Source: Halobacteriales archaeon QH_8_67_36 (GTDB lineage Archaea; Halobacteriota; Halobacteria; Halobacteriales; Haloarculaceae). From it: 22,302 nt of DNA. The stretch covers positions 1 to 22,302 of the forward strand of contig PXQZ01000097.1 in assembly GCA_003021755.1 (NCBI GenBank), given 5' to 3'. Shown here piece by piece: positions 21,075 through 22,302 of the stretch (positions are counted from its first letter, which is position 1; each line of letters opens with the position of its first letter). The position numbers and the translations under genes were made by a program. Below the pieces are notes generated by a model. The model did no database searches. It had not been told where the DNA came from and saw only the letters and a list, made by a program, of their open reading frames with translations.

Positions 21075-21299
21075 TCAGCACGCACAGCCGGTTGACCCCT
21101 GTGACCGCTCGAACCGCATCTCCTCGTCGCAGGTCGGACAGCTCGGGGGCGCCTCGCCCTCCACGTCGACGTCCCGTATCCGTTCGCTACAGTCGTCACA
21201 CCAGTAGGCTCCCGCCGACATCTCCTCGGTCACGTTGCCCCGGTTGGCCGACTGCGTCGACGCCTGCATCATCTCTTTGACCGTCGTCAGAATACGCAT
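21075..21299 (-). CDS. Zinc-ribbon protein with C-terminal GCAC, first gene of the ArsA-like operon
   Basis: A 74-residue protein starting MRILTTVKEMMQASTQSANR. It has a complete zinc ribbon with C34/C37 (CDDC) and C54/C57 (CPTC), separated by a 16-residue acidic loop, and it ends GSTGCAC with two extra Cys at 72 and 74. The N-terminal 27 residues are a Met/Thr-rich amphipathic helix. The C-terminal Cys-x-Cys after a flexible Gly/Ser linker is unusual and could bind metal or be redox-active. The ATG at 21299 is fixed by a TATA element 28 bp upstream; an upstream extension of the frame is disregarded. It heads the three-gene operon, which is the only hint of function. Confidence 0.75.
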   Translation of the reverse strand: MRILTTVKEMMQASTQSANRGNVTEEMSAGAYWCDDCSERIRDVDVEGEAPPSCPTCDEEMRFERSQGSTGCAC

Positions 21300-21323
21300 G
21301 CAAGGTGATACCGAAGTAACCGA

Positions 21324-21331
21324 CATAAACG
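21324..21331 (-). promoter_or_regulatory. TATA box of the ArsA-like operon
   Basis: This reads CGTTTATG on the minus strand, centred 28 bp before the ATG at 21299. No other promoter-like element was seen before the ATPase gene. Confidence 0.5.
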
Positions 21332-21445
21332 TTCGTGTAGAACTGCGCGAGTCACGCACAACCGCACGTCCGGGTGTCCTCACCGTAGCGATTTACCGAT
21401 GCGGCGACCCAGGTCGGCGCTACCGTCCATGATCTACGGTAATCA

Positions 21446-21856
21446 CTATCGGTGGTCCGCTGCGATGGTATCGAGGAGCCGCTCCAGTTCGCTGCGGCGC
21501 TTCCAGGCCGCGATGCGGTCGGTCACCGCCGCCAGCGGCAGTCCCAGGCTGACCGACGAGCGGACGGTGACGTCGCTGCCGTGGTCCCGGGCCGCGTAGG
21601 TCAGCGTCGTCTCCATCGCCTGGAACGGGCCGCGGTCGCCGACCTGGCGGTAGTCGTACCCGTCCGGCCGCTCCTCGAAGACGAACACCGCTTCGACGCC
21701 GCCGCCGCGGGCGACGACCCGCTGTCCCTCGTCGATAGCCTCGGTGTCGACGACGGTGAACGTTCCCGCGGCCTCGAGCAGCGTCGACGGCGAGAGGATC
21801 GCGTCGAGTTCGGCCGGCTTGGCGTCTACGAACCGCGTGCGTTCCACCTCGCGCAT
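21446..21856 (-). CDS. SRPBCC (START/polyketide cyclase-like) family protein
   Basis: A 136-residue soluble protein with the helix-grip pattern: an N-terminal strand (MREVERTRFVDAKPAELDAI), a run of beta strands (TFTVVDTEA, RVVARGGGVEAVFVFEE, YDYRQVGDRGPFQAMETTLT, SDVTVRSSVSLG) and a long C-terminal helix (LPLAAVTDRIAAWKRRSELE). This order and length are typical of the SRPBCC superfamily, which binds small hydrophobic ligands in a deep pocket. The ligand cannot be told. The start is supported by a TATA element 27 bp upstream. It stands alone on the minus strand between the small membrane protein and the ArsA-like operon. Confidence 0.82.
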   Translation of the reverse strand: MREVERTRFVDAKPAELDAILSPSTLLEAAGTFTVVDTEAIDEGQRVVARGGGVEAVFVFEERPDGYDYRQVGDRGPFQAMETTLTYAARDHGSDVTVRSSVSLGLPLAAVTDRIAAWKRRSELERLLDTIAADHR

Positions 21857-21878
21857 GGCTCGGTAGTCAGGGCCGGCC

Positions 21879-21887
21879 GGTATAGTT
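21879..21887 (-). promoter_or_regulatory. TATA-like element of the SRPBCC gene
   Basis: This reads AACTATACC on the minus strand, centred about 27 bp before the ATG at 21856. Confidence 0.45.
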
Positions 21888-21907
21888 CCCGGGGCTATCA
21901 GCGAACA

Positions 21908-22228
21908 CTATGCGTTCGCTACCAGCGGGAGTGCGAGCGCCGCGACGAGGAGAAAGCCCACGACGACGCCGTACAGCAGTCGCCGAAACCGGTCGGCGGC
22001 CGGGACCTCACCGCGGAGCCCCGGGCGCTCGGTCCAAACGTAGCGGTGGTAGGCAACGGCGACGGTGAGGCCGGACGCGACCGTTGCGACGACCAGCGCC
22101 GTCGGGAGCGACGCGCCGAGTTCCATGGCGTAGCCGGGGCCAAACGAGAAACTCACCGCGAACCCCAGCACGCTGACGACGAGGAACGGGACCGGGTCGA
22201 CGGGGTTTCCGTTTCGGTTCTGTAACAT
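21908..22228 (-). CDS. Small integral membrane protein, unknown function
   Basis: A 106-residue protein starting MLQNRNGNPVDPVPFLVVSV. I see three likely membrane helices: about 13-30 (VPFLVVSVLGFAVSFSFG), 41-60 (LPTALVVATVASGLTVAVAY) and 84-105 (LLYGVVVGFLLVAALALPLV). A charged loop (HRYVWTERPGLRGEVPAADR) lies between the second and third. The ATG at 22228 is supported by a TATA-like element 28 bp upstream; the frame extends further upstream without support. I do not recognise the family. Confidence 0.75.
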   Translation of the reverse strand: MLQNRNGNPVDPVPFLVVSVLGFAVSFSFGPGYAMELGASLPTALVVATVASGLTVAVAYHRYVWTERPGLRGEVPAADRFRRLLYGVVVGFLLVAALALPLVANA

Positions 22229-22251
22229 CGTCCGCCTTTGGGGCCCGGCGG

Positions 22252-22260
22252 TAATCAAGG
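22252..22260 (-). promoter_or_regulatory. TATA-like element of the right-end membrane gene
   Basis: This reads CCTTGATTA on the minus strand, centred about 28 bp before the ATG at 22228. Confidence 0.35.
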
Positions 22261-22280
22261 CTTCTCCGCCGCCCGTACCA

Positions 22281-22287
22281 CATATAC
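22281..22287 (+). promoter_or_regulatory. Possible TATA element for a gene beyond the right edge
   Basis: CATATAC is followed by GC-rich sequence to the window end. A leaderless gene would start at about 22311, outside the window, so this cannot be tested here. Confidence 0.2.
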
Positions 22288-22302
22288 AAGAGCGTGGCCC
22301 CG

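Noticed and set aside
1..22302. CRISPR array, insertion sequence, integrase or prophage
   Set aside because: No regularly spaced repeats, transposase or recombinase motifs, or phage structural genes were seen. The only repeats are short palindromes and one 12-bp direct repeat.

Overview
The window looks like chromosomal DNA of a halophilic archaeon (class Halobacteria). It is GC-rich almost throughout, the proteins are strongly acidic, and many genes have a TATA-like element about 26-30 bp before the start codon, as expected for leaderless haloarchaeal transcripts. The markers are archaeal: a TFB transcription factor, an AglD-like glycosyltransferase, an archaeal-type DUF84 phosphatase and a CTAG-methyltransferase-like enzyme. 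A member of the Haloarcula/Halomicrobium branch is possible, but this is inference.

Layout. 1-470 is visibly more AT-rich and holds the start of a minus-strand membrane protein that runs off the left edge. 312-715 has no protein gene but contains a strong candidate for a structured small RNA or leader: TATA box, several stems, then a hairpin followed by T5. 716-2989 is a plus-strand run: a haloarchaeal conserved protein, a Nudix CoA pyrophosphatase and a DAO-family FAD oxidoreductase. 3017-3642 is a minus-strand pair, a 52-residue zinc-ribbon protein overlapping an Hsp20 chaperone. 3746-11591 is plus-strand: a DUF429 protein, an ABC exporter with an apparently damaged last membrane helix, a broken DUF389 membrane gene, a radical SAM/helix-hairpin-helix enzyme with an in-frame hairpin-rich insert, and the AglD-like protein. 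11703-12200 (minus) is a DUF84 house-cleaning phosphatase. 12407-16388 (plus) holds TFB, a soluble chemotaxis-type transducer, a DNA methyltransferase and AroD. 16436-16773 is a decayed gene. A small Cys-pair protein (minus) and a conserved acidic protein (plus) follow. 17826-22228 is all minus: a CstA-type transporter, a three-gene operon (zinc ribbon, 98-residue protein, ArsA-like ATPase), an SRPBCC protein and a small membrane protein.

How the genes relate. Most are core functions with their own promoters. The clear co-transcription units are 21299>19778 (ArsA operon), 3642>3017 (zinc ribbon/Hsp20), and probably 6616>9623. No CRISPR array, transposase, tRNA, rRNA or phage gene was seen. 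The unusual features are compact GC-rich hairpin elements inside coding sequence (8919-8958 and 17233-17268, sharing the same second-hairpin arms; a looser relative at 16702-16723), hairpin clusters between genes (11592-11681 and 529-658), and three genes damaged by internal deletion or frameshift.
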